Of a stretch of DNA of 40,934 bases, positions 24,584-32,072 are shown piece by piece. Both the position numbers and the translations under genes were made by a program. Position 1 is the stretch's first letter, and the number at the start of each line of letters is the position of its first letter. The notes beneath the pieces were generated by a model, which was not told the origin of the DNA, searched no databases, and saw only the letters and a list, made by a program, of their open reading frames with translations. Source of the stretch: an uncultured Methylococcales bacterium (GTDB taxonomy: Bacteria > Pseudomonadota > Gammaproteobacteria > Methylococcales > Methylomonadaceae); contig CAIUVX010000034.1 in NCBI GenBank assembly GCA_903902705.1, positions 1 through 40,934 on the forward strand, in the 5' to 3' direction.

Positions 24584-24886
24584 TTACTGGTTTGACTCCT
24601 TCCAAGCCGCATAACCACCTTCCAAGCTATACACATCCTTAAACCCAAAATCGCTAAAAAACTCCGCTAGATGTTGACTAGCGTGTCCGTGATAACAATA
24701 AATTAATAAACACCGCTGTTTATCACCGCGTTTAATTAACGATTCTTTTAAACCTTCGTGAACGTGCAGCGCGTTGTCTAAATGCCCTACTTGATAATTT
24801 TTGACATCGCGGCAATCCAGAATCAGCGGGTTATTTTCTTGAATCAGTCGGTCACAATCAGTGACCGTTACGTTTTGATAGCTCAT
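24584..24886 (-). CDS. Rhodanese-domain sulfurtransferase (RhdN-like)
   Basis: The 100-residue single-domain rhodanese has LILDCRDVKNYQVGHLDNAL and the active-site loop CYHGHAS with catalytic Cys64; YSLEGGYAAWKE is the C-terminal signature. The loop is closer to GlpE than to classic two-domain enzymes. It parallels rhdN of the Azotobacter nifB region and may handle sulfane sulfur for cofactor assembly. An intrinsic terminator lies between it and the upstream gene, so it may depend on read-through or its own weak promoter. Confidence 0.88.
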   Translation of the reverse strand: MSYQNVTVTDCDRLIQENNPLILDCRDVKNYQVGHLDNALHVHEGLKESLIKRGDKQRCLLIYCYHGHASQHLAEFFSDFGFKDVYSLEGGYAAWKESNQ

Positions 24887-24904
24887 GATGCGTTTCCATC
24901 AAGC

Positions 24905-24940
24905 AAAAAAATGGCGTTCTAGCCGAGAAGATAGAACGCC
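24905..24940 (-). terminator. Intrinsic terminator after the 189-aa unknown gene
   Basis: On the minus strand GGCGTTCTA, a 10-nt loop and TAGAACGCC are followed by ATTTTTTTG. A perfect 9-bp stem with a U-tract is a standard rho-independent terminator, 47 nt past the gene's stop codon. Confidence 0.8.
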
Positions 24941-24986
24941 CAAAAGCACCAATCATGGGAGAATGGTTACGGAGATAATGAGAACG

Positions 24987-25556
24987 TTAAATCGCGCCCA
25001 CTGAGGCATCTTTCACCACCACAAAGGTGAACGTTTCCGCTTCAGCATAAGAGACAACAGCACCTTTCGATTTGTAATTTTTTGCTGCGGCGTAAGCAAT
25101 GGCAACTTTATCTTCTGCCGATTGCCCTTTTAACTCGCTTTTTTCAATATACAATTCTTCCAGAATTTCATTCCACACCAAGCCTTCTTTAAAGGGTAAT
25201 AATTTATAAGTCACGCCTTCTAGTTCAACTTGCAGGGCTTTACTGATATTTTCTACATAGATAATAGCCACGCAATCTTCCGCTATATCAGCTTTATATT
25301 TTTCAACGAACACAGGCAATAAACTGAGTGTCGGTAACAAACCATTCACAAATTTAATTTTGTCATTTTCAATAATTAATGCGGAATGAATAAACAAGGC
25401 TTCGGGTGGTCTGCGATCCGTGGTTGAGCCTTCGCGCAAGCCACCTTCTTTTAAAACCAAATCACCCCGATAGGCATAAACGCCCGCCGTACTGGTTTGT
25501 CCATCGACCAAGGTAACAGTGAGTAAGCCTTTGGCTTGGTAATTTTCAAGTAGCAT
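24987..25556 (-). CDS. Unknown NifA/sigma-54-controlled protein, 189 aa
   Basis: The product is about 189 residues, beginning MLLENYQAKGLLTVTLVDGQ. It is soluble, with one Cys (EDCVAIIYVEN) and alternating beta-rich then helical stretches, including LPTLSLLPVFVEKYKADI and KVAIAYAAAKNYKSKGAVV. No domain is recognised. The ATG at 25556 has GGAG 8 nt upstream. The frame extends 70 codons further but passes through two perfect hairpins and the promoter, so that part is not protein. A sigma-54 promoter, a NifA site, a good ribosome site and a terminator enclose it as a one-gene transcription unit. This implies a specific, strongly induced role under nitrogen-fixing conditions. Confidence 0.8.
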   Translation of the reverse strand: MLLENYQAKGLLTVTLVDGQTSTAGVYAYRGDLVLKEGGLREGSTTDRRPPEALFIHSALIIENDKIKFVNGLLPTLSLLPVFVEKYKADIAEDCVAIIYVENISKALQVELEGVTYKLLPFKEGLVWNEILEELYIEKSELKGQSAEDKVAIAYAAAKNYKSKGAVVSYAEAETFTFVVVKDASVGAI

Positions 25557-25594
25557 GGTTTTCTCCGAGGAATTGAATGAATATAATTCTAAAA

Positions 25595-25612
25595 GAGCAA
25601 ATAACTTGCCAA
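25595..25612 (-). promoter_or_regulatory. Sigma-54 promoter of the 189-aa unknown gene
   Basis: On the minus strand TTTGGCAAGTTATTTGCT has GG and GC 10 bases apart with a good TTTGC -12 box. The predicted leader before ATG 25556 is about 30 nt. Confidence 0.75.
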
Positions 25613-25620
25613 AAAAAGTG

Positions 25621-25664
25621 ATTTTCCCCGAAAGACACGAATTTTCGTGTCTTTCGGGGAAAAT
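25621..25664. terminator. Perfect 44-bp palindrome downstream of rnfH
   Basis: Arms 25621-25641 and 25644-25664 (beginning ATTTTCCCCGAAAGACACGA) pair perfectly over 21 bp, with A/T-rich ends (CCCCGAAAA-T). As a very strong hairpin with a T-rich 3' side on the minus strand it should terminate rnfEH transcription. It also lies between the UAS and the promoter of the next gene. Confidence 0.7.
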
Positions 25665-25672
25665 CGCATAAA

Positions 25673-25707
25673 AAAATGGGGCGTGATTAATAACCACGCC
25701 CCATTTT
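25673..25707. terminator. Second hairpin downstream of rnfH
   Basis: AAAATGGGGCGTG (25673-25685) and CACGCCCCATTTT (25695-25707) are perfect 13-bp arms with a 9-nt loop and A/T ends on both sides, which is bidirectional terminator architecture. It is the first of two stacked hairpins met by transcripts leaving rnfH. Confidence 0.75.
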
Positions 25708-25720
25708 GATGAAAATATTT

Positions 25721-25736
25721 TGTCATAAACCCGACA
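25721..25736. promoter_or_regulatory. NifA upstream activator site for the 189-aa gene
   Basis: TGT-CATAAACCCG-ACA fits TGT-N10-ACA and is about 110-125 bp upstream of the promoter at 25595-25612. The two hairpins occupy the DNA between them. Confidence 0.65.
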
Positions 25737-25765
25737 AAGTGATAAAAAACGAACAACGAATACCA

Positions 25766-26026
25766 CTACAAACGTCGGCGTTGTACCATTGCAGGATCAA
25801 CGGTGATTTGCCGATAAATTTCGACGCGATCGCCTTCTTGAACAACAGTATCCAATTTAGCTAATTTGCCGAAAATACCGACTTTTTGTTTCGCTAAATC
25901 GATTTCTGGATAATGGGTTAATAAGCCAGATAATTGAATCGCTTGTTCGACGGTACTGTTATTAGGCACTTCCAAACGTAGCCAGCTCTGTCTATCGGCT
26001 TCTGCGTAACACACTCCTACATTCAT
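25766..26026 (-). CDS. rnfH: RnfH, ubiquitin-like Rnf-associated protein
   Basis: The 86-residue beta-grasp protein of the RnfH/RatB (UPF0125) family has GVCYAEADRQSWLRLEVPNN, then GIFGKLAKLDTVVQEGDRVE and IYRQITVDPAMVQRRR. RnfH is linked to rnf operons of diazotrophs; its molecular job is unclear. It begins 1 nt after rnfE. Confidence 0.92.
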   Translation of the reverse strand: MNVGVCYAEADRQSWLRLEVPNNSTVEQAIQLSGLLTHYPEIDLAKQKVGIFGKLAKLDTVVQEGDRVEIYRQITVDPAMVQRRRL

Positions 26027-26027
26027 G

Positions 26028-26711
26028 TTATTTCTCCATCACAACGGTTTTAACGGGTGTGTTACGTTTTGCCAATGCCGCATCACACATCCGTTTTCCG
26101 ACAATAATAAATGCCAACATAATGAATCCCCCAGGTGGTAATGCCATTAATAAGAAACCGTGATAATCAGCAATAACGGTGATTTCTAAAAATTTAAAGG
26201 ATTCACCTAACAACACTGACGCATTGGCAAATAATGTTCCTGTCGCGCTGATTTCTCGCGCCGCACCTAACGCCACCAACACCAACAAAAATCCCAAGCC
26301 CATCATAAAACCATCCCATAATGATTCTTTGACAGGCTGTTTATAAGCAAATGATTCAGCACGTCCTAATAACGCGCAATTAGTGACAATCAAGGCGATA
26401 AACAACCCCAGCACTTTGTACAACTCATGCGCCCACGCATTCATTAAAAAATCGACTAAGGTCACTAAGGTAGCGATTAACAATACAAACACGGGAATGC
26501 GTATTTCTGAGGGAATTAAATGCCTGCACAAGGAAATCAGTCCATTGGAAGCGGTAATCACCACCAAGGTAGCCAAGCCCATTCCCAAACCATTAGTTGC
26601 TGTTCCCGTCACTGCCAACAACGGACACAGGGCTAAATTCTGTGAAAAGACGATGTTATTGTGCCAAATACCTTCTAAGGCGATTTTACGATAATTTTCT
26701 GATAAGAACAT
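26028..26711 (-). CDS. rnfE: RnfE, membrane subunit of Rnf complex
   Basis: About 227 residues from the ATG at 26711; this NqrD/RnfE-family protein with six membrane helices is the partner of RnfA. Diagnostic segments are LALCPLLAVTGTATNGLGMG, TNCALLGRAESFAYK and MALPPGGFIMLAF; Cys in LALCPLL and TNCALLG ligate the shared [2Fe-2S] centre. AGGAG 7 nt upstream supports ATG 26711 over the TTG two codons earlier. It is displaced about 20 kb from rnfABCDG and has its own sigma-54-like promoter. Confidence 0.93.
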   Translation of the reverse strand: MFLSENYRKIALEGIWHNNIVFSQNLALCPLLAVTGTATNGLGMGLATLVVITASNGLISLCRHLIPSEIRIPVFVLLIATLVTLVDFLMNAWAHELYKVLGLFIALIVTNCALLGRAESFAYKQPVKESLWDGFMMGLGFLLVLVALGAAREISATGTLFANASVLLGESFKFLEITVIADYHGFLLMALPPGGFIMLAFIIVGKRMCDAALAKRNTPVKTVVMEK

Positions 26712-26748
26712 GGACAACTCCTAAGCGGTAATTTTCATACAGCTAAAT

Positions 26749-26766
26749 AAGCAAAATCCGTTCCTG
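26749..26766 (-). promoter_or_regulatory. Probable sigma-54 promoter of rnfEH
   Basis: On the minus strand CAGGAACGGATTTTGCTT has GG and GC 10 bases apart and a good TTTTGC box, but GGAAC replaces the preferred GGCAC. No TGT-N10-ACA site was found in the 200 bp upstream, so activation by NifA is less certain here than at the other nif promoters. Confidence 0.5.
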
Positions 26767-26846
26767 TTTGTGAATGAAAAATTAAGTAGCGTGACGTAAG
26801 TAGCTGACCGTATATTTTTAACATTTTGGTCAGCAAGATTGTTAAG

Positions 26847-26919
26847 CCGTTCGTGGTGAGCTGTGAGCTTGTCGAACAGTCGAACCACATTCACGCTTCG
26901 ACAGGCTCAGCGCGAACGG
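26847..26919. repeat. Palindromic dispersed repeat (CCGTTCGTGGTGAGC type)
   Basis: CCGTTCGTGGTGAGC at one end and GCTCAGCGCGAACGG at the other form imperfect inverted arms around an inner GTCGAAC/GTTCGAC-like core. Repeats of this style are frequent in proteobacteria. It marks the border between the rnfE side and the phytochrome operon. Confidence 0.6.
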
Positions 26920-26963
26920 TTTTTTAATCATTTTATTGGCTGTTATCTATAATGTCATCTTTC

Positions 26964-27533
26964 TCATGAAAGAGAAAACCACTTTTCCAGAGTCAGAAAA
27001 GTCATACAGGCAGACCCGATTACGCGCTCTTCATCCGCCTTGAAAGTCGTCAACTGCTCCCTGAATGTCTGCCACATTAAACCAGTGGCATCACCATAAC
27101 TTGAAAAAAAAGCAGCACCATTGCGTGCATCGAGATCAAGCGATTGCTTGAGGTGGCGGCTGATTACCTGACCACCCAAAGTCGCACCTTCCATCACATA
27201 AAGACAGCCTAGAGCTTGGGCAACATCAGTGCAAGCGGGAAGTTCGTTGCATTGAGGAAGCTGAGCAATCGATTCTACTTCAACGCCTAGAGCGACAAGA
27301 TCCTTCTCCAATAAGGATAATTTGATGCGTTCGCTTAAATCTGGCATCCATGTTGTTAACGCTGGAACACGCGCTAATCGCGCTTCTAGGGGACAATAAT
27401 AGCCCCAGAAGGCTTTTATCAAACGCAGGTAATCCGTGTGTGACAAATTGGGGGATAGAAAATCCAGCGTTTGCTCTAGGCTTTGGTGATAAGGTCGGGT
27501 TGTTTGTTTCAGTGCAATTAGTAAAGAAGTCAT
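26964..27533 (-). CDS. bphO: Biliverdin-producing heme oxygenase (BphO type)
   Basis: The 189-residue protein has the proximal heme His16 (TRPYHQSLEQ) and the distal-helix signature LGCLYVMEGATLGGQVISRH, matching bacterial BphO/HemO. It opens heme to biliverdin, the chromophore of the phytochrome encoded just upstream. It is the last gene of the run hybrid kinase, HD-GYP, bphP, regulator, bphO. Iron release from heme is a secondary possibility. Confidence 0.9.
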   Translation of the reverse strand: MTSLLIALKQTTRPYHQSLEQTLDFLSPNLSHTDYLRLIKAFWGYYCPLEARLARVPALTTWMPDLSERIKLSLLEKDLVALGVEVESIAQLPQCNELPACTDVAQALGCLYVMEGATLGGQVISRHLKQSLDLDARNGAAFFSSYGDATGLMWQTFREQLTTFKADEERVIGSACMTFLTLEKWFSLS

Positions 27534-27553
27534 GTTTTTGGGATTCAGTGGTT

Positions 27554-27988
27554 TTATTCAGGGAGTGTTACTGCGTCAAACCAATAATGCGTGAGGTAAC
27601 GCAATTTCTCTACATAGGAATCAAGGCTCAGTGGTTTACAGAGATAGCCAGCTGCACCTAAACTATAGCTGGTACTGACATCACTGGGATTGTTGGAGGT
27701 TGATACCACTACAATTGGAATCGCTGGCGGCGATTTGATAACGCGTAAGTCCCGAAGGAATTGCAAGCCATTCATTCTTGGCAGATTAAGATCGAGCAAC
27801 ACTAAACACGGAAGTAGATTGTTCCAATCGGCTGGTGTCGTCCCCGACAGCAAAAGTAACAGCACCTCTTCGCAGTGGGTGGCACGGACGATTGGATGGG
27901 TAAAACCGATTTTGTTTAACGCCCAACACGTCACTTCAAAATCTTCGTCGGAATCTTCAATAATCAACAGTGGGCGATTTTTCTTCAT
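27554..27988 (-). CDS. Single-domain response regulator, phytochrome-associated
   Basis: The 144-residue receiver has acidic pair IIEDSDEDFE, phospho-acceptor Asp in VLLDLNLPRMNG, switch Ser/Thr in VVVSTSNN and Lys in YLCKPLSL. It is the Rcp1-like type usually paired with phytochromes, with no output domain. It overlaps bphP by ATGA, so it is the likely phosphate target of BphP. Confidence 0.92.
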   Translation of the reverse strand: MKKNRPLLIIEDSDEDFEVTCWALNKIGFTHPIVRATHCEEVLLLLLSGTTPADWNNLLPCLVLLDLNLPRMNGLQFLRDLRVIKSPPAIPIVVVSTSNNPSDVSTSYSLGAAGYLCKPLSLDSYVEKLRYLTHYWFDAVTLPE

Positions 27989-30300
27989 TGCATCACTTCC
28001 TTATTAGAAATTAGATCAGGGGCTAAGGTGAAATAAAACGTAGATCCTACGTTCTCTGATGACTCCATCCAGATGCGTCCGCCGTGACGTTTTATGGCTT
28101 TCTGGGCAGTCGTCAGACCCGTGCCATTGCCACCGCCGAATTCATCAGAGCCGTGTAGACGACGAAACAACTGAAAGATGTGTTCGTGATAATCGGCTGG
28201 AATGCCGATACCATTGTCTCGGACATAAAATTCTGCTGGATTAACGCTGGTGTTACAGCCGATTTCTACGGTTTTTTTAGCTTTATCGTTGTATTTAATC
28301 GCATTCAAAATCAGATTATGAAAAATAATTTCTACGCGCATTCGATCGCAATTCATGATGGGAAGTGTTGGTTGAATGTTGAAGGTAACACCCATTTCAG
28401 GATTGGCTTTTTTCAACACATCAATAGATTGACTGACTAAATTACCGATATGAGTACTTTGCAAGTCAAGCTCACTCAAACCAATGCGCGAATATTTCAG
28501 CAACGATTCCAATAAGTTGTCCATACGATTTGCCAAGCTGAGAATGGTCTCTATCCGCTGCAAGCGTTTTTCAGGCGAGGGAACGTCGTTTTCAATCTTT
28601 ATTAATTCGGCAAAGTTGTGAATGCCGCGCAACGGCTCTTTCAAGTCATGGGAAACAACATAGGCAAAGGCTTCCAGTTCGGCGTTGCTGCGTTCAAGTT
28701 CTGCATTAATTTGTGTCAATAGACTGATACGGTTGACGATAATATAAGAGATAACTTGGCGTAACTGTTTTGCATATTCCAGTTCGCAGGTCAGCCATAA
28801 TCGTGACTGCCCTTGGCTATATTCTTTCCATAATGCGAACGAGGTGCGTGGAGTCAATCGAATTTCCTGACCTTCTTCAATGAATTCGACAGGTTTATTG
28901 GGATTGCCCGCCCATGAGACTTCCTGTTGCTCTTCTGGGCGAAACCAGATGATCCCATCACTGTTGGCACGAGAAAAGCGCATCGATAACACGCCACTTG
29001 CGATGACTTTGAAGGTTTGGGCGAGAGGAAAATCGTGCGGCAAGCGTCGAGTGGAGAAAACCAGCCCATCCTGTTGTGCAAGCCAAACGACAAGCAAGCC
29101 GACTTGTTGCTCCGTTGGAGTCTTGCCTAGCAAGTTGAGTTTTCCATTAATGATTAAGACAGCCCCTTGTGCATCGAGGGTGGTGAGAAGGTTCGTTTTG
29201 CCTAAAACCAGTGCTTGCTCAAAAGTCTCGAATCGTTCCAGTGCAGCGGCGAGTTGGTGAAGACTCTGATCGAGTTGGTAACGGTAGCTATAATGATCCA
29301 TTTTTTCTTTGTCATTCATCATCTGCGACACTATTTTAGCCAGAAATTCGACAGGGATTCGACTTTCATAAGGCATATATTTGGGGGTGCTGTGATGTAA
29401 ACAGGAAATCAAACCCCAAAGCTCACCGTCTTTCATCAAGGGCAGCACTAGCGTGGCTTTAGCCCCCATATTACGCAGATAACCTGAATACATTACCGAG
29501 ACGCTACGCAAAAAAGAGTAGCTTAAATCCACCGAGCGTCCATTAAGTAATGGCGGATTCTCTGGTATCAGCGGCACGGGAAGGTAATCCACATCGGGAA
29601 GGTGTCTAAGCGGACTGAGCATAAAAAGCCGCCGTGCTGGGGCAGGAATATCACTGGCTGGATAATGCAAATCCAGATAGGTTTCCAAATCAGGACTTTT
29701 GGACTCTGCGACCACTTCACCACAGCCGTCCGTGTCGAACCGATACACCATTACTCGTTCAAAACCAGTCCAGTCACGAATCTGATCAACCACAATCCCT
29801 ATAAATTGCAACAAGGACGTACTGCCGCGCAGTTGCTGTATCGTGGCATTCAGCCTCAAAAAATGATTGTTATCCGAAAACTGCTCGGTATCATTCGGAC
29901 GTTCAAATTCCAAAAGCAACAACTCATCGATACGATTGCCGAACAGATGAAAGCGTTCATTGGTGTGAACACAAGATACCGTGAGCAAATGGGAGAAACC
30001 GTCTGCCAGATTCTTTGTAGCGAGCTGACTTCGCAGGGCAGCGACATTTTCATTGTCCAATAGGCAGTCAATTGTTTGTCCAATCATCGCCGCAGGGGAA
30101 AGCCCAAGAAAGCTCTCAGTATTGGCACTGACCTGAATAATACTTAAGGTTGACTCATTCAAAACCAGAAGCACGCCATGAGGCTGAATAGCATTCACCA
30201 GATGAATCTGTTCGCGGTCGCAATTGTTCAAATCGACGTTCTTCGCGGTGATATGCGGCGGTGCTTCGCTTTGTGTTGGATTGATATTAGCTTCGGACAT
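27985..30300 (-). CDS. bphP: Bacteriophytochrome histidine kinase
   Basis: About 771 residues from ATG 30300. An N-terminal Cys27 (DLNNCDREQIHLVNAIQPHG) is the expected biliverdin thioether site. PAS, GAF (HYPASDIPAPARRLFMLSPL with the DIP motif) and PHY domains follow. HisKA has AYVVSHDLKEPLRGI and HATPase has DNGIGIPADY and GTGLTTAQKAI. It senses red/far-red light. The longer TTG start (30333) adds only MHHLPKANKKT and lacks support. The kinase domain is strikingly close to that of the HD-GYP protein upstream. Confidence 0.93.
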   Translation of the reverse strand: MSEANINPTQSEAPPHITAKNVDLNNCDREQIHLVNAIQPHGVLLVLNESTLSIIQVSANTESFLGLSPAAMIGQTIDCLLDNENVAALRSQLATKNLADGFSHLLTVSCVHTNERFHLFGNRIDELLLLEFERPNDTEQFSDNNHFLRLNATIQQLRGSTSLLQFIGIVVDQIRDWTGFERVMVYRFDTDGCGEVVAESKSPDLETYLDLHYPASDIPAPARRLFMLSPLRHLPDVDYLPVPLIPENPPLLNGRSVDLSYSFLRSVSVMYSGYLRNMGAKATLVLPLMKDGELWGLISCLHHSTPKYMPYESRIPVEFLAKIVSQMMNDKEKMDHYSYRYQLDQSLHQLAAALERFETFEQALVLGKTNLLTTLDAQGAVLIINGKLNLLGKTPTEQQVGLLVVWLAQQDGLVFSTRRLPHDFPLAQTFKVIASGVLSMRFSRANSDGIIWFRPEEQQEVSWAGNPNKPVEFIEEGQEIRLTPRTSFALWKEYSQGQSRLWLTCELEYAKQLRQVISYIIVNRISLLTQINAELERSNAELEAFAYVVSHDLKEPLRGIHNFAELIKIENDVPSPEKRLQRIETILSLANRMDNLLESLLKYSRIGLSELDLQSTHIGNLVSQSIDVLKKANPEMGVTFNIQPTLPIMNCDRMRVEIIFHNLILNAIKYNDKAKKTVEIGCNTSVNPAEFYVRDNGIGIPADYHEHIFQLFRRLHGSDEFGGGNGTGLTTAQKAIKRHGGRIWMESSENVGSTFYFTLAPDLISNKEVMQ

Positions 30301-30335
30301 GGTTTTTTTATTCGCTTTTGGTAGATGATGCAAGT

Positions 30336-32072
30336 TCAGGGTTCAGGGTTCAAAGTAAAATGAAAAGTAGAGCCTTGGCTAGGTATCGATTCAAGCCACA
30401 TCCGACCACCCTGTCGCTGGATATGTTTGCGGGCAATCGTCAGTCCTGCCCCCATACCACCGCCGTATTCATCGCGGTTATGCAAACGTCGAAAAATATC
30501 GAAGATGACTTCCTGAAATTTTTCAGCGATACCAATACCATTGTCTCTAACAAAGAAAATGGGCATATCACTTTCGCGGTAGCCAATTTCGACGCTCTTT
30601 TCAGGCTGTTCGTTATATATAATAGCATTAGTAATCAGATTTTCGAATACAACGACACTCCTTATAGGGTCACAATTCACAGCGGGTAATAGTCGGGGGA
30701 TTTCTATTTGAGTGTTTGTTTTCTTGATAAGAACAGACAAATCATTCAATACCGAAGATACCAGTTCATTAAGATCGACAGTTTGCACCATCAAAGGTTG
30801 TTGTGCTGCGCGTGAATATTGCAACAGTGTGTCAATTTGACAGCTCATTCGTTCAGTCAAACTCATGACGGTATCAAACCAGCGAAGCTGCTGTGGTGCT
30901 AATTGCTCGGTGGCTCCATCATGTATAAACTGAGTGAAATTGCGAATACCCCGCAGCGGTTCTTGAAGATCGTGGGAAACAATATAGGCAAAGGCCTCTA
31001 ATTCAGAATTGCTGCGTTCCAGAAGTAACTGCAAGTCTGGCTCTTTTTCTGGCGGTTTTTTCAGACTGACTGCTTTCTCTTCTGCCCAGCGTTCTTTGAC
31101 TTCTATAATGGCAGGTAGAATTCCCACGAACAGTGGAATCAGTTCTGGGTCGAAGTGTTTTCCAGCTTCCCGTTGCAGATAAGAAATTGCATCTTCGACA
31201 GACCACGCTTTTTTGTAGGGGCGAGTTGTTGTCAGTGCATCAAATACATCGGCAATGGCAACAATTCTGCCGATCAACGGAATCTCTTCACCTTTCAGTT
31301 TGTTCGGGTAGCCGCTGCCGTCCCACTTCTCATGATGGGTCAGTGAGATTGTGCAGGCATCCTGAAGTAATGGTGAGTCGTGGTCGCCCATTATTTCCGC
31401 CCCAATTGCGGGGTGTCGGCGCATAATAACCCACTCCGCCTCAGTCAGTGCGCTCGATTTCAGCAATATTTTGTCAGGTATACCTATTTTTCCAACATCG
31501 TGCATAGGGGCTGCATTCAGTAAATTTTCGGCTGCTTGTTTTGTAAATCCAGCAGCCAATGCTAATAGTTTGGAATAGTGACTCATTCGAATAACGTGCA
31601 GTCCCGTTTCATTATCCTTAAATTCTGCGGCTCGTCCGAGTCTTTGAATAATTTGTAACCGTGACTCCTCTAACTGCTCAGCAAGTACCAGCGAAAGGTG
31701 CGTAGCGACGCGTGCCTTGACGATAGATGGATTGACTGGTTTGGTAATGTAATCAACAGCACCTACCTCAAAGCCACGCGCTTCATCAACAAAGTCAGAC
31801 ATGGATGTGACGAAAATGACGGGTATTTTTGCGGTACGAGGGTTTTGTTTAAGAATGGCGCACACTTCAAACCCTGACATATCTGGCAACATAACATCTA
31901 GCAAAATCATATCGGGTTTTTGTTCCTTGCTGATTTCTATCGCATTAATCGCATTCAGAGCAAACAGCAGGCGATAATCATTTTGTAGAATTTGCTTCAT
32001 GGCATGAAGATTAGTGGGTTCATCATCAACCAGCAGTAATGTTTTTAATTGACTCTGTACTGAACTATTCAT
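30336..32072 (-). CDS. REC-HD-GYP-histidine kinase fusion
   Basis: About 578 residues. A receiver ([10 protein letters not shown], phospho-Asp in [13 protein letters not shown]) is followed by an HD-GYP c-di-GMP phosphodiesterase ([25 protein letters not shown]). The C-terminal HisKA ([15 protein letters not shown]) and HATPase ([22 protein letters not shown]) form a complete phytochrome-type kinase. RpfG-like proteins normally stop after HD-GYP, so the added kinase is unusual. ATG 32072 overlaps the hybrid kinase stop by 8 nt and has GGAGA upstream; TTG 32081 is less likely. Expected role: c-di-GMP hydrolysis gated by phosphorelay. Confidence 0.9.
   Translation of the reverse strand: MNSSVQSQLKTLLLVDDEPTNLHAMKQILQNDYRLLFALNAINAIEISKEQKPDMILLDVMLPDMSGFEVCAILKQNPRTAKIPVIFVTSMSDFVDEARGFEVGAVDYITKPVNPSIVKARVATHLSLVLAEQLEESRLQIIQRLGRAAEFKDNETGLHVIRMSHYSKLLALAAGFTKQAAENLLNAAPMHDVGKIGIPDKILLKSSALTEAEWVIMRRHPAIGAEIMGDHDSPLLQDACTISLTHHEKWDGSGYPNKLKGEEIPLIGRIVAIADVFDALTTTRPYKKAWSVEDAISYLQREAGKHFDPELIPLFVGILPAIIEVKERWAEEKAVSLKKPPEKEPDLQLLLERSNSELEAFAYIVSHDLQEPLRGIRNFTQFIHDGATEQLAPQQLRWFDTVMSLTERMSCQIDTLLQYSRAAQQPLMVQTVDLNELVSSVLNDLSVLIKKTNTQIEIPRLLPAVNCDPIRSVVVFENLITNAIIYNEQPEKSVEIGYRESDMPIFFVRDNGIGIAEKFQEVIFDIFRRLHNRDEYGGGMGAGLTIARKHIQRQGGRMWLESIPSQGSTFHFTLNPEP

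Noticed and set aside
25557-25766. 70-codon N-terminal extension of the 189-aa gene
   Set aside because: It runs through two perfect hairpins and the sigma-54 promoter; the ATG at 25556 has a proper ribosome site.
29602-30063. Forward 153-aa ORF opposite bphP
   Set aside because: Antisense of a conserved phytochrome domain; no family features or ribosome site.
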